Origin: Elusimicrobiota bacterium
GTDB lineage: Bacteria; Elusimicrobiota; Elusimicrobia; Elusimicrobiales; Elusimicrobiaceae
DNA length: 40,365 nt
Assembly (NCBI GenBank): GCA_012523635.1
Contig: JAAYTX010000105.1
Location: forward strand, 1-40,365
Direction: 5' to 3'
Positions within the stretch are counted from its first letter, which is position 1. Each line of letters starts with the position of its first letter. Positions 1 through 8,402 of this stretch are shown here, piece after piece. The translations under genes and the position numbers were made by a program. Under the pieces are notes generated by a model. The model was given only the letters and a program-made list of their open reading frames with translations. It was not told the origin of the DNA and did no database searches.

Positions 1-93
1 CAGGAGGAAATCTTAAGGCGAAGGGCGGAACTTAAGCGATTGACGCTGGAGAAACGCAAGCAGTACAATCTGGCAGGGAGGGGCGAACCGTAA
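1..93 (+). CDS. C-terminal fragment of a CDS truncated by the window edge (…QEEILRRRAELKRLTLEKRKQYNLAGRGEP*)
   Basis: Frame 1 is open from base 1 to TAA at 91-93. The peptide is charged and helical-looking. No family recognised. Confidence 0.4.
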   Translation, partial: QEEILRRRAELKRLTLEKRKQYNLAGRGEP

Positions 94-185
94 GCTTCAC
101 GCTAGGCAAAAGTGTCCAATAAGGTCTGAACCGCAACAATAATATGATATTATTAAGGGCCCGAGGGGGCGTTTAAGGGGTATTC

Positions 186-1457
186 ATGCCATCTGCCAAA
201 AAAATCAAAGCCTCGTCTTCCGCCAAGCCCGTATTGCTTGCCATTTTGCCGTTCCTGCCGTCGGCCAGCGGCGGCCGCAGTGAAGCCGCGCTGTTCCGTT
301 TTCTGACCGCACTGTCTTCGCGTTTTGAAGTGAAATGCGTACCGGAAGGCCCGCCCACCGCCACCCGCCTGGCCGAAGCCGCCCTTTCGGCCAAGGGCAT
401 GAAAATCTACGCGCTGGGCAAGCCACCCCAGCGGGCCGAACTGGATGCAGGCATCCGCGCCGTGATAACAGAAAACCATTCCGCCCCGGTGGTGCTTGTC
501 TGCGGGCTGGACCTCATAAACAGGCACCTCTTTCAACTGCGCCTGTTCGCGCAGGACAGAAAGTTCGCCGCCCTTCTGCTTCCCGAAGACCTTGGAAAGC
601 TCGATTTTTCCGGCCTGAACCTGGCCGAACGCACCATAAAGAAAGCCGACCTTATAAAAACCCTCTCCCACGCCAATGCCGTGCTTTGTTGCGACAGCGC
701 GGCGGCGGCCAAATTGCAGGCGGCGGCGCGTTTCCCCGTGCTTGGTCCGGCGCAGGGCCTGCGCGAGATAAACGCGCTGTTCCGCCCGCAGAAACCACGG
801 CGCATAGGCGTGGTGCTGCTGCCGCAAGCCTACAAAATGGCCGCGCCGCTGGCGGCCATGCTGAAACGCCAGCCGGTAACAGCCAGATTTTTCAAGGTGG
901 GCACAGTGGCCGAAGCCGCCGCCCGCATAATGTCCGGGCGCGGAACGGAAAGCTGGCTCCTGCTGTGCAGGGCTTTCACCTGCTCGCCGGAAATACCGGG
1001 CAAACTGCTGTTCATGTCGGAACTGTTCCGCGACGCCGGGGCCGTGATGCCAGCCGTCCTGCGAAAGCTGGACAACGCGCACGCGCTTCCGCACAACAAA
1101 ATGCTGGCCGAGGCCTTCGCGCTGTCGCGGCGCGGCCTGTTCCGCGAACCTTTTTACATCAACGAACCGGCCGTGCTGTGCCTCAACCGCGGGGCCCTCC
1201 TGAAAACCGGCGGAACCGACACCCGCTTCTCTTCGCCAGACTACGCGCTGACAGACCTTTGCCTGCGCATGTATCAGGCGGGGCACCGCACCATCACCGC
1301 CGAGGACCTTGCCGTTTTCACCGAAGGCGCGGCCAAGACAGCAAAAGCCGACACCGAAGAACGCCAGCTTGAGAAAGAAACACTGGCGCGCAAATGGTGC
1401 ATGGAAAGCCTCAAATTCATGGAACTGCTGGTTTCAGAACTGCACGCAAACAGCTAG
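186..1457 (+). CDS. Divergent glycosyltransferase-2-like protein
   Basis: 423-aa ORF. The C-terminal segment 'TGGTDTRFSSPDYALTDLCLRMYQAGHRTITAEDLAVFTEG' resembles the GT2 'GxFDExF..YEDxDLCLRxxxAGY' region. Followed directly by a GT4-like gene. Confidence 0.6.
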   Translation: MPSAKKIKASSSAKPVLLAILPFLPSASGGRSEAALFRFLTALSSRFEVKCVPEGPPTATRLAEAALSAKGMKIYALGKPPQRAELDAGIRAVITENHSAPVVLVCGLDLINRHLFQLRLFAQDRKFAALLLPEDLGKLDFSGLNLAERTIKKADLIKTLSHANAVLCCDSAAAAKLQAAARFPVLGPAQGLREINALFRPQKPRRIGVVLLPQAYKMAAPLAAMLKRQPVTARFFKVGTVAEAAARIMSGRGTESWLLLCRAFTCSPEIPGKLLFMSELFRDAGAVMPAVLRKLDNAHALPHNKMLAEAFALSRRGLFREPFYINEPAVLCLNRGALLKTGGTDTRFSSPDYALTDLCLRMYQAGHRTITAEDLAVFTEGAAKTAKADTEERQLEKETLARKWCMESLKFMELLVSELHANS

Positions 1458-1459
1458 CT

Positions 1460-2671
1460 ATGCCGGAAAAGAAACGCATACTGCTTGTAGCCCCACTGCC
1501 GCCCTTCCCGCCTACAAACGGCGGGGTGCTGCGCATCTTCTCGCTGGTGAATTTCCTCAAGGAACGCTTTTCCTTCTCCCTGCTTTGCTTCGCCGCCTCT
1601 GAAGGGCCGGAAAAATACACCCAGGGAATAGCGCTGGTGGCACTGGAAAAACTTTTCGACGAAATACACACGGTGCCGTACGAAAGCATAATTTCCGCCA
1701 GGGATTACGCCTGCCCGGGCCTGCCGCGCCTTGCGCTGGACTGGTATTCCCCCGCCATGGCGGCCAAGGTGCAGGAGCTTTCCGCCGAAGGCGGCTACGA
1801 CATAATGCATTTCGAGTTCCTGCAAATGGCGTTTTATTCGTGGTACGCCTCAGGCGTGAAAACCTTCTACACCGAACACGATTTGAGCCATGTCTCGCTG
1901 TTCAACTCCTATTTCCGCGAATGGACCGGCGCTTCCCGCCTGCGGCAACTGCCGCAATGGCTTAAAGTGGTGCGCTACCACAAAAAGGTCTGCTCCGGCT
2001 TTGACCATATAATCACGCTCACCGAAAAAGACACAGCCGGGCTTGCCCGCATAGTGCCCGGCGCGAAAGTGACGCTCGTCAAAACAGGCTCCGACCCGGA
2101 GCGTTTCCACTTCCGCCTCAGAAACGCCGACGAGAACGGCGACGCCATAGTCTATGTCGGGCACTACCGCCATTATCCCAACGAGGAAGCCGCCCTTCGT
2201 CTTGCGACGAAAATATTCCCGCTGGTGAAGCGCGGCTGGCCCGGCGCGAAACTCCAGCTTGTCGGTTCCGACCCGACCGGGAAGATAAAAGCGCTGGCCT
2301 CGCCTGACATTGCCGTTACCGGCACAGTGCCTGAGATACACCCCTATCTTTCTTCTGGCGCGGTTTTCGCGGCCCCGGTCAGGCTCGGCTTCGGCATCAA
2401 GGGCAAGGTGATAGAAGCATTTTTCTCCGGCATACCGGTGGTGGCCAGCCGCACGGTGGCCGACGGCATACCCGAAGCCCGCCACGGCCAGCACATGCTG
2501 GTGGCCGGCAGCGACGCCGATTTCGCCGCCGCCCTTGTGCGCCTGAAGCAGGACCCGGAACTGAAACTGCGCCTTAGCGCCAACGCCCACGACATGGCCC
2601 GCCGCTGTTATTCCTGGCCCGAACTGGCCTCCAAACTGGGCGACGCCTACGACAGGGAGCTTGCCGGATGA
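1460..2671 (+). CDS. GT4-type glycosyltransferase (glycosyl transferases group 1)
   Basis: MPEKKRILLVAPLPPFPPTNGGVLRIFSL… start at ATG 1460 (the ORF track's 1394 start is upstream and overlaps the previous gene). 'APVRLGFGIKGKVIEAFFSGIPVVAS' is the GT-B donor-site region. Confidence 0.85.
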   Translation: MPEKKRILLVAPLPPFPPTNGGVLRIFSLVNFLKERFSFSLLCFAASEGPEKYTQGIALVALEKLFDEIHTVPYESIISARDYACPGLPRLALDWYSPAMAAKVQELSAEGGYDIMHFEFLQMAFYSWYASGVKTFYTEHDLSHVSLFNSYFREWTGASRLRQLPQWLKVVRYHKKVCSGFDHIITLTEKDTAGLARIVPGAKVTLVKTGSDPERFHFRLRNADENGDAIVYVGHYRHYPNEEAALRLATKIFPLVKRGWPGAKLQLVGSDPTGKIKALASPDIAVTGTVPEIHPYLSSGAVFAAPVRLGFGIKGKVIEAFFSGIPVVASRTVADGIPEARHGQHMLVAGSDADFAAALVRLKQDPELKLRLSANAHDMARRCYSWPELASKLGDAYDRELAG

Positions 2672-3783
2672 CCGCGTCGACGCTCCAAAAAACCTCTCTT
2701 GCGCCGGGCGTGGCGGGCACCCTGGCGTTTTTGGACAAAATCAGGCTCAAAGGCCCCGCCAACGACGGTCTGGCCGAACTGCATATAGAGCTTACCCACG
2801 CCTGCAACCTCAAATGCCCCATGTGCCACCACTGGCGGATGAAAAACCCTCCGCCCGGGAAAATGCTGGACGCCAAATCCCTGGCGCGGATGCTGGACGG
2901 CACAAAAAAACTGGACGGCATAAAGGCGGCGACGCTCACCGGCGGCGAACCTTTCCTGCGCGAAGATTTCGCCGAAATAGCCCTGCTCCTGCACAAGCGT
3001 TTCCCGAAAGCCTCGCTGGGGGCGCTGTCCAACTTCCAGTCGCCGGAGCTTGTCCTGCGCCGCCTGCGGCAACTGCGCGGGGCCGGGATAAAGATGTTCT
3101 GGCTGGGGTCCTCGCTGGACGGCATCGGCCCCGGGCACGACGCCATGCGCGGCGTGAAAGGCGCATACGCCAATCTGCTCAAAACAACGGCCCTGCTGAA
3201 GCAGGAGTTCCCGGACATCAATTTCGGTTTCAACTACACCCTTACGCCGGAAAATACGGACGGGCTGTTTGAAACCTATCTGGCCATGGCCTCGCGCGGA
3301 CTGTGGCTGGGGGCCCAGCTGGTGGTTAACCAGGAAAACCTTCCCGCAAAAGAATATGCGTGTACGGACGCGGCCAGAACCGCCGCCGCCGCGCAGATAG
3401 AGCGCGTGCTGACGCATATCTGCTTCGCCGAACGCGCATACGAACTGATAAACAGCGGCAGAAGCGCCGAGAAACCCTGGCTGTGGACGCAGCTGGCCTA
3501 CTGGCACAACCTGCGCCAGTACGCGCTGAAGCCGCGCCGCCTGTTTGAGACCTGCGGGGCGGGGCGCCGCTACGCGATGCTGGCCCCGGACGGCAGCCTG
3601 TTTTTCTGCCCAGTCAAAAAACATCTTATGGCTGGCAACGCAGCCGAAGCTGGATTTGACGCGGCGTGGAATTCGCCGCAGGCGCGTTCCATACGCAAAA
3701 CCCTTTCAAGCAAAAAATGCCACTGCTGGCTGCACTGCATAGCCAACCCTGTGCTGGAACAGGCGGCGGGAGCGCTGAAATGA
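2668..3783 (+). CDS. Radical SAM protein with SPASM-like C-terminus
   Basis: 'IELTHACNLKCPMCHHW' (CxxxCxxC), 'LTGGEPFLRED', and a C-terminal Cys cluster 'CGAGRRYAMLAPDGSLFFCPVKKH…KKCHCWLHC'. ATGA overlap with the upstream gene. Confidence 0.9.
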   Translation: MTASTLQKTSLAPGVAGTLAFLDKIRLKGPANDGLAELHIELTHACNLKCPMCHHWRMKNPPPGKMLDAKSLARMLDGTKKLDGIKAATLTGGEPFLREDFAEIALLLHKRFPKASLGALSNFQSPELVLRRLRQLRGAGIKMFWLGSSLDGIGPGHDAMRGVKGAYANLLKTTALLKQEFPDINFGFNYTLTPENTDGLFETYLAMASRGLWLGAQLVVNQENLPAKEYACTDAARTAAAAQIERVLTHICFAERAYELINSGRSAEKPWLWTQLAYWHNLRQYALKPRRLFETCGAGRRYAMLAPDGSLFFCPVKKHLMAGNAAEAGFDAAWNSPQARSIRKTLSSKKCHCWLHCIANPVLEQAAGALK

Positions 3784-4535
3784 AGCCGGAATGCAGCATA
3801 GTCATTCTTTGCCACAACGACGCGCATTACCTGGAAAACTGCGCCAAAAGCGTTTTCCGCAACACGCGCGGAGTGCGCTACGAGCTTATTCTTGTGGATA
3901 ACGATTCAAAGGACAACGCCGCCGAGGTGATGCGCAAGGTGAAGAAACGCGCCCCCTGCCCGGTGAAAATAATCAGGACGGGGCAGAACCTGTTTTTCGC
4001 AGGCGGCAACCTGCGCGGCCTGCAGGCCGCCTGCGGCGACTACGTGATGTTCCTCAACGCCGACACACTGGTGCCGCCCGGCTGGCTGAAAACGCTTTTA
4101 GGGCATATGAGGGCCAACCCCAACCTTGGCATGATAGGCCCGCTTACCAACTCGGCCGTGGGGCCGCAGTTCATCAAAGACGGCTGTCCCGATTTCAAAA
4201 AACTGGACAGCTGGCACAAAGCCTGGGCCGCCAAACGCGCCGGACGCCCCGAATGCGTGCCGTGGATAATAGGCTTCTGCGTGCTGATGCCGCGCGCGCT
4301 GGCGCTGCGCACCGAAGGCTTCAGCGCGGCCTACGGCCCCGGCGGCTACGAGGATTACGACCTCTGCCTGCAGTTACGCCTGCTGGGGCTGGAAATAGCG
4401 GTCTCGCCGGACTGCTATGTGCACCACTTTGGAGGAAAAGGCTACGCCGGCATGGACTACCACGCCCTGCGCGCCACCAACCAGACTTTCTACTGGAACG
4501 CCTGGACCGCCAAAATTCTGGAGAGACTGCCATGA
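3780..4535 (+). CDS. GT2-family glycosyltransferase
   Basis: MKPECSIVILCHNDAHYLENCAKSVFRNTRGVRYELILVDNDSKDN…; 'FLNADTLVPPGWL'; 'GPGGYEDYDLCLQLRLLGLEIAVSPDCYVHHFGG'. Start at ATG 3780, ATGA overlap. Confidence 0.92.
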   Translation: MKPECSIVILCHNDAHYLENCAKSVFRNTRGVRYELILVDNDSKDNAAEVMRKVKKRAPCPVKIIRTGQNLFFAGGNLRGLQAACGDYVMFLNADTLVPPGWLKTLLGHMRANPNLGMIGPLTNSAVGPQFIKDGCPDFKKLDSWHKAWAAKRAGRPECVPWIIGFCVLMPRALALRTEGFSAAYGPGGYEDYDLCLQLRLLGLEIAVSPDCYVHHFGGKGYAGMDYHALRATNQTFYWNAWTAKILERLP

Positions 4536-5638
4536 AAAAGAACCCAGCACCAAACAAGCCTTTCTCGCCCGACAAGATTTTCGCGCACTCAAGGCGCATA
4601 GAAAACTGGCTTGAAAACGGCCATTCAAAGCCCGTCACGTTCGAACTGGACATCACCAACATCTGCAACAACCAGTGCCCCGGCTGCTTCGGGTTCTATA
4701 ACGGCCTCAACAGCGAGATAATGCGCTTCCACGAAATAGAGACCGTGCTGCGCCAAGTGGCGGCCTTCGGCGGCAAGGCGGTCACCTTTACCGGCGGCGG
4801 AGAACCGCTGACACACCCGCATTTCATTGAAGCCCTGCAACTGGCCAAAAGCCTGGGGCTGGACACGGCGCTCATCAGCAACGGGCTGGCCCTCACCCCG
4901 AACATAGCCGACGCCGTGCTGAAAAACTGCACCTGGACGCGCATCAGCTTGGACGCGGCCGAGCCGGAAAGCTACCGCCGCACCCATGGCATGGGCTGGC
5001 AGGCCTACGCCAAGGTGCTGGACAACATCGGCATGCTGACCGAGCGCAAGCAGAAGCTTAACTCGCGCTGCACCGTGGGCGTGGGCTTTCTCACTCACGC
5101 CGGGGCCGACCACAACATACACAGCTTCGCGGAGCTGTGCAAAAAACTGGGCGTGGATTACGCCCAGTACCGCCCGCTTCTGCGCCGACACGGCGAAAAA
5201 TCGGCCGACTATTCGTCCAAGGCCGTCCTCAGCGACATGCAGCGGGCCAAGAAGGATTTTTCGAACGGGCACTTCAAGGTGCTGTGCTCGGAGCACAAAT
5301 ACGCCAAGATTTCGGCGGGCCAGACGGCCCGCCCCTACAAAAAATGCTACGGCCACAACTTCGCGGCCGTCATCTGCGCGGACATGAAAATGTACCTGTG
5401 CTGCCATATGCGCGGCGTGGAAAAATACTGCCTCGGCGACCTGCGCAAGGACAGGCTGGCGGACGTCTGGAAGTCGGCGCAGCGCAAGAAAGCTTTCGAG
5501 AACATAAATTTCAGGGACTGCCCGCCCCTGTGCCGCTGCGACTCCTTCAACACCATACTCTGGGAAATCAAGGAGGGCCGCCTGCCGCGCAAGGATTGGC
5601 CCAAGGGCCTTGTCTGGGAGCATGAGAACTTCATCTAA
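4532..5638 (+). CDS. Radical SAM/SPASM protein
   Basis: 'ELDITNICNNQCPGCFGF', 'TFTGGGEPLTHPHF', C-terminal 'CYGHNFAAVICADMKMYLCCHM…CPPLCRCD'. Start at ATG 4532, ATGA overlap. Confidence 0.9.
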   Translation: MKKNPAPNKPFSPDKIFAHSRRIENWLENGHSKPVTFELDITNICNNQCPGCFGFYNGLNSEIMRFHEIETVLRQVAAFGGKAVTFTGGGEPLTHPHFIEALQLAKSLGLDTALISNGLALTPNIADAVLKNCTWTRISLDAAEPESYRRTHGMGWQAYAKVLDNIGMLTERKQKLNSRCTVGVGFLTHAGADHNIHSFAELCKKLGVDYAQYRPLLRRHGEKSADYSSKAVLSDMQRAKKDFSNGHFKVLCSEHKYAKISAGQTARPYKKCYGHNFAAVICADMKMYLCCHMRGVEKYCLGDLRKDRLADVWKSAQRKKAFENINFRDCPPLCRCDSFNTILWEIKEGRLPRKDWPKGLVWEHENFI

Positions 5639-8402
5639 CCCCAAACGCGCCCTGGCGGCGCTGGTGCAGATGCCCGGCTGGGGCGTGGAAGCCCCCCCCT
5701 ACAGCCTGGCCTGCCTTGCCGCGTACATAAAGCAGAACACGCCGCACTCGGCCAAATGTTTCGATTTCAACCTGCGCTGTTACAGGGCGTCGCCTGCGCT
5801 GGCCCGCATGTGGGACGACAAGGACCTCTATTCCCTTTGGGAGGACGACCCGACCGTAGAGCGACTCTTTCAGGAGAACAGGGGGCTGTTTGAAGCCTGC
5901 GCGCGGGAACTGGTGCGCAGCGGCGCGCAACTGATAGGCTTCACCACCCACACCACTTCCTGGCGCCTCAGCCTCAAAATGGCGGAACTGGTGAAAAGCC
6001 TGGCGCCAGACCGGTTTATAGTTTTCGGCGGCCCGCAATGCTCGCTGGCCCAGGCCGGGCTTGAACTGGCGCGCCACCCCTGCGTGGACGCGACCAGCAC
6101 CGGCGAGGGCGAACTTGTGTTGTCGGCGATACTGGACTCGATAGCGGCCACCGGAAAACTGCCGCGACTGCCGGGCTTGGTTGTCAAAGACGGAAAAGGC
6201 GGCGTAAAAAACTGCGGCCCGTCCCCATTCCCGGTGAACCTGGACCATCTGCCCTACCCGGATTATTCCGATTTCGCGAGGGAAATGTCGGCTGACGTGT
6301 ATAAAAACCCGGCCCGTATAGAGATACTGGACAGCAGAGGCTGTCCAACCCGCTGCAACTTCTGCAGCGAATGGCAGTTCTGGCACTGCTACCGCAGCAT
6401 GAGCGGCGAACGCGTTTACGCCGAGGCCATGCACCAGCTCCGCCAAAACCCCAGGGCGGGGCATATCTACTTCATAGGCTCGCTAATGAACGGCAACCCG
6501 GCCGCGCTTGAAAAATTCTGCGACCTGGCCCTGGCGGGGGGCCTGAAATTCACCTGGGAAGGGCAGGCCAAGGTGCATCCGCGCATGACGCCGGAACTGG
6601 TGAGCAAAATGGCCCGCTCAGGCTGCAACTGGCTGGGCATAGGCATAGAGTCCGGCTCCGAACGCCTGCGCTCCAAGCACATGCACAAAAGCTTCACCAA
6701 CGCCAACGCGCTGGACTTCCTGAAAGCCTGCAAGGAATCCGGCATCAAAACCCAAATAAACATAATGTTCGGGCATCCGGGCGAGACGCGTGAAGACTTC
6801 AACGAAACCCTGAAATTCCTTTTGCAGGCCCGTCCCTTCATAGATTCTGTGCTGGCCAGCCAGTCCTTCTGCGTGCTGGACAAGCACACCGAACTTTACA
6901 ACCGCAGTTCCGAGTTCGGCATAGGCAACCGCGAGCATCATCTTTTCTGGCATTCCGACGGAGGGCGCAATACCTATCTGGAACGCTTCCGCCGCTACGA
7001 GGAGTTCTGCAAGCTGGCGCTGTTCCTGGGCCTGCCGGAATCCTCCGGCGTGGCGCGGGTGAAGCCGGATAAATGGTTCATGCTGGGCGAGTATTTCCGC
7101 CACATAAAAGATTTCAGGCACGCGTTGACCTGCTACAGGCGCTCCTACAAGCGCGAGAACATGAAAGAAACGGCCGCCCGGCATATCGACGCGCTGTCGC
7201 GCGAACTGAAACTGCCGCGACCGGACCTGCCCGCCGACAAAACCGGTGAAGCACCGCGGACGCAGGAGGCAAAGCCCTCTTTCGACCCGGAGTTCAGGGC
7301 GAGAAACCTGGCCCTGAACGAAAAGGAATTCGCGGAACGCGCGCTGGTGCTGGAGTCCACCCCCCGCTTCGTCACGCTCGGAACCCACTGGAAATGCAAC
7401 GCCCGCTGCGTTTTCTGCCAGCAGGACGACCTCCCGCTTTTCAACCCCGGCATTTACGATTCTCTGTTCGACAGAAAGCTGGGCCCGGCCCTGCGCGGCG
7501 CGGAAAAGATTTCCTTTGTGGGCTTCGGCGAACTGCTGTTGATGCCGGAAGTGGAGTCCTTCCTTGACAGGCTCAACGCCGAACTGCCCGACACCTGGAA
7601 AATATTCACCACCAACGGCTCGCCCCTGCGCATGGAACTGGACAAACGCTTCCTGCAAGGGAACTATTCTCTGCAAATCTCCCTGCACGCCCCGTATGCC
7701 GCCCTGCACAAGGAGCTTACCGGGCTGGACCGCTTCAACGAAATAACAGCCTCAATACGGCGGCTGTCTGCCCTGCGCCTGGAACACGGCAGACAGCGCA
7801 ACCTGCACCTGAGCCTGGTCTGCGTGCTAAACGAAAAAAACATAGACTGTCTTCCCGAAATGGCGGCTTTCGCTTCCGGCCTGGGCGTACAGGAACTGCG
7901 TTGCGAATATATGACGGTTTTCCGCCCCGAACTGGTGCCGCTGTCCTGCTACTTTTTCCAGAAGCGGACAAACCGGGCGCTGGACTCGGCCCGCGCAATG
8001 ACTGAGCAACTGCGGGCGGCAGGCATGGACCTGAAACTGCCGCCGTCGTTCGGCGACAAAACCGCCACAAAACCCTACGAATCCGGGCAGAAAGGCGAAC
8101 ATTCGGTCTGCGACGACCCGTGGCGGCACATCTATGTGGAAGCGCAGGGCACCTCCCTGCCCTGCTGTTTCTGGGGCGCCCATAGCGGCGACCTCAACAG
8201 ACAAAGCTTTCAGGAACTCTGGAACGGGACTTTTTACAGGCGCCTGCGTCAGGCCATGGCCGAAGGCAAGCCCCTGCCCACCTGCGCCAGCTGCGTCAGG
8301 CTGAAGGGCAATTCCATAGACAGGTTTGAGACGCATATGACAGCGCGCGGGGCCTTGCGCGCGCAGATACTCAAGGCCGCAAAACGGATGAAAAAGTCAT
8401 GA
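5622..8402 (+). CDS. Double radical SAM fusion: B12-binding-like N-terminus + rSAM 1 + TPR-like linker + rSAM 2/SPASM
   Basis: N-terminal 'MPGWGVEAPPYSLACLAAYIKQ…' and 'FIVFGGPQCSL' B12-rSAM style. rSAM 1 'SRGCPTRCNFCSEW' with 'GIGIESGSERLR' and 'MFGHPGET'. rSAM 2 'THWKCNARCVFCQQD', 'TNGSPL', SPASM-like 'CDDPWRHIYVEAQGTSLPCCFW…CASC'. Confidence 0.9.
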   Translation: MRTSSNPKRALAALVQMPGWGVEAPPYSLACLAAYIKQNTPHSAKCFDFNLRCYRASPALARMWDDKDLYSLWEDDPTVERLFQENRGLFEACARELVRSGAQLIGFTTHTTSWRLSLKMAELVKSLAPDRFIVFGGPQCSLAQAGLELARHPCVDATSTGEGELVLSAILDSIAATGKLPRLPGLVVKDGKGGVKNCGPSPFPVNLDHLPYPDYSDFAREMSADVYKNPARIEILDSRGCPTRCNFCSEWQFWHCYRSMSGERVYAEAMHQLRQNPRAGHIYFIGSLMNGNPAALEKFCDLALAGGLKFTWEGQAKVHPRMTPELVSKMARSGCNWLGIGIESGSERLRSKHMHKSFTNANALDFLKACKESGIKTQINIMFGHPGETREDFNETLKFLLQARPFIDSVLASQSFCVLDKHTELYNRSSEFGIGNREHHLFWHSDGGRNTYLERFRRYEEFCKLALFLGLPESSGVARVKPDKWFMLGEYFRHIKDFRHALTCYRRSYKRENMKETAARHIDALSRELKLPRPDLPADKTGEAPRTQEAKPSFDPEFRARNLALNEKEFAERALVLESTPRFVTLGTHWKCNARCVFCQQDDLPLFNPGIYDSLFDRKLGPALRGAEKISFVGFGELLLMPEVESFLDRLNAELPDTWKIFTTNGSPLRMELDKRFLQGNYSLQISLHAPYAALHKELTGLDRFNEITASIRRLSALRLEHGRQRNLHLSLVCVLNEKNIDCLPEMAAFASGLGVQELRCEYMTVFRPELVPLSCYFFQKRTNRALDSARAMTEQLRAAGMDLKLPPSFGDKTATKPYESGQKGEHSVCDDPWRHIYVEAQGTSLPCCFWGAHSGDLNRQSFQELWNGTFYRRLRQAMAEGKPLPTCASCVRLKGNSIDRFETHMTARGALRAQILKAAKRMKKS

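Noticed and set aside
153-1286. Long antisense ORF (377 aa, − strand) opposite the first glycosyltransferase-like gene
   Set aside because: Arg/Gly/His/Gln-rich low-complexity translation typical of shadow ORFs in GC-rich DNA; the + strand ORF has protein-family signatures.
2647-3624. Long antisense ORF (325 aa, − strand) opposite the rSAM gene
   Set aside because: Shadow ORF of a clear rSAM/SPASM coding region; no recognisable motif.
4625-5644. Antisense ORF (339 aa, − strand) opposite the rSAM gene at 4532-5638
   Set aside because: Shadow ORF; the + strand carries the rSAM core motifs.
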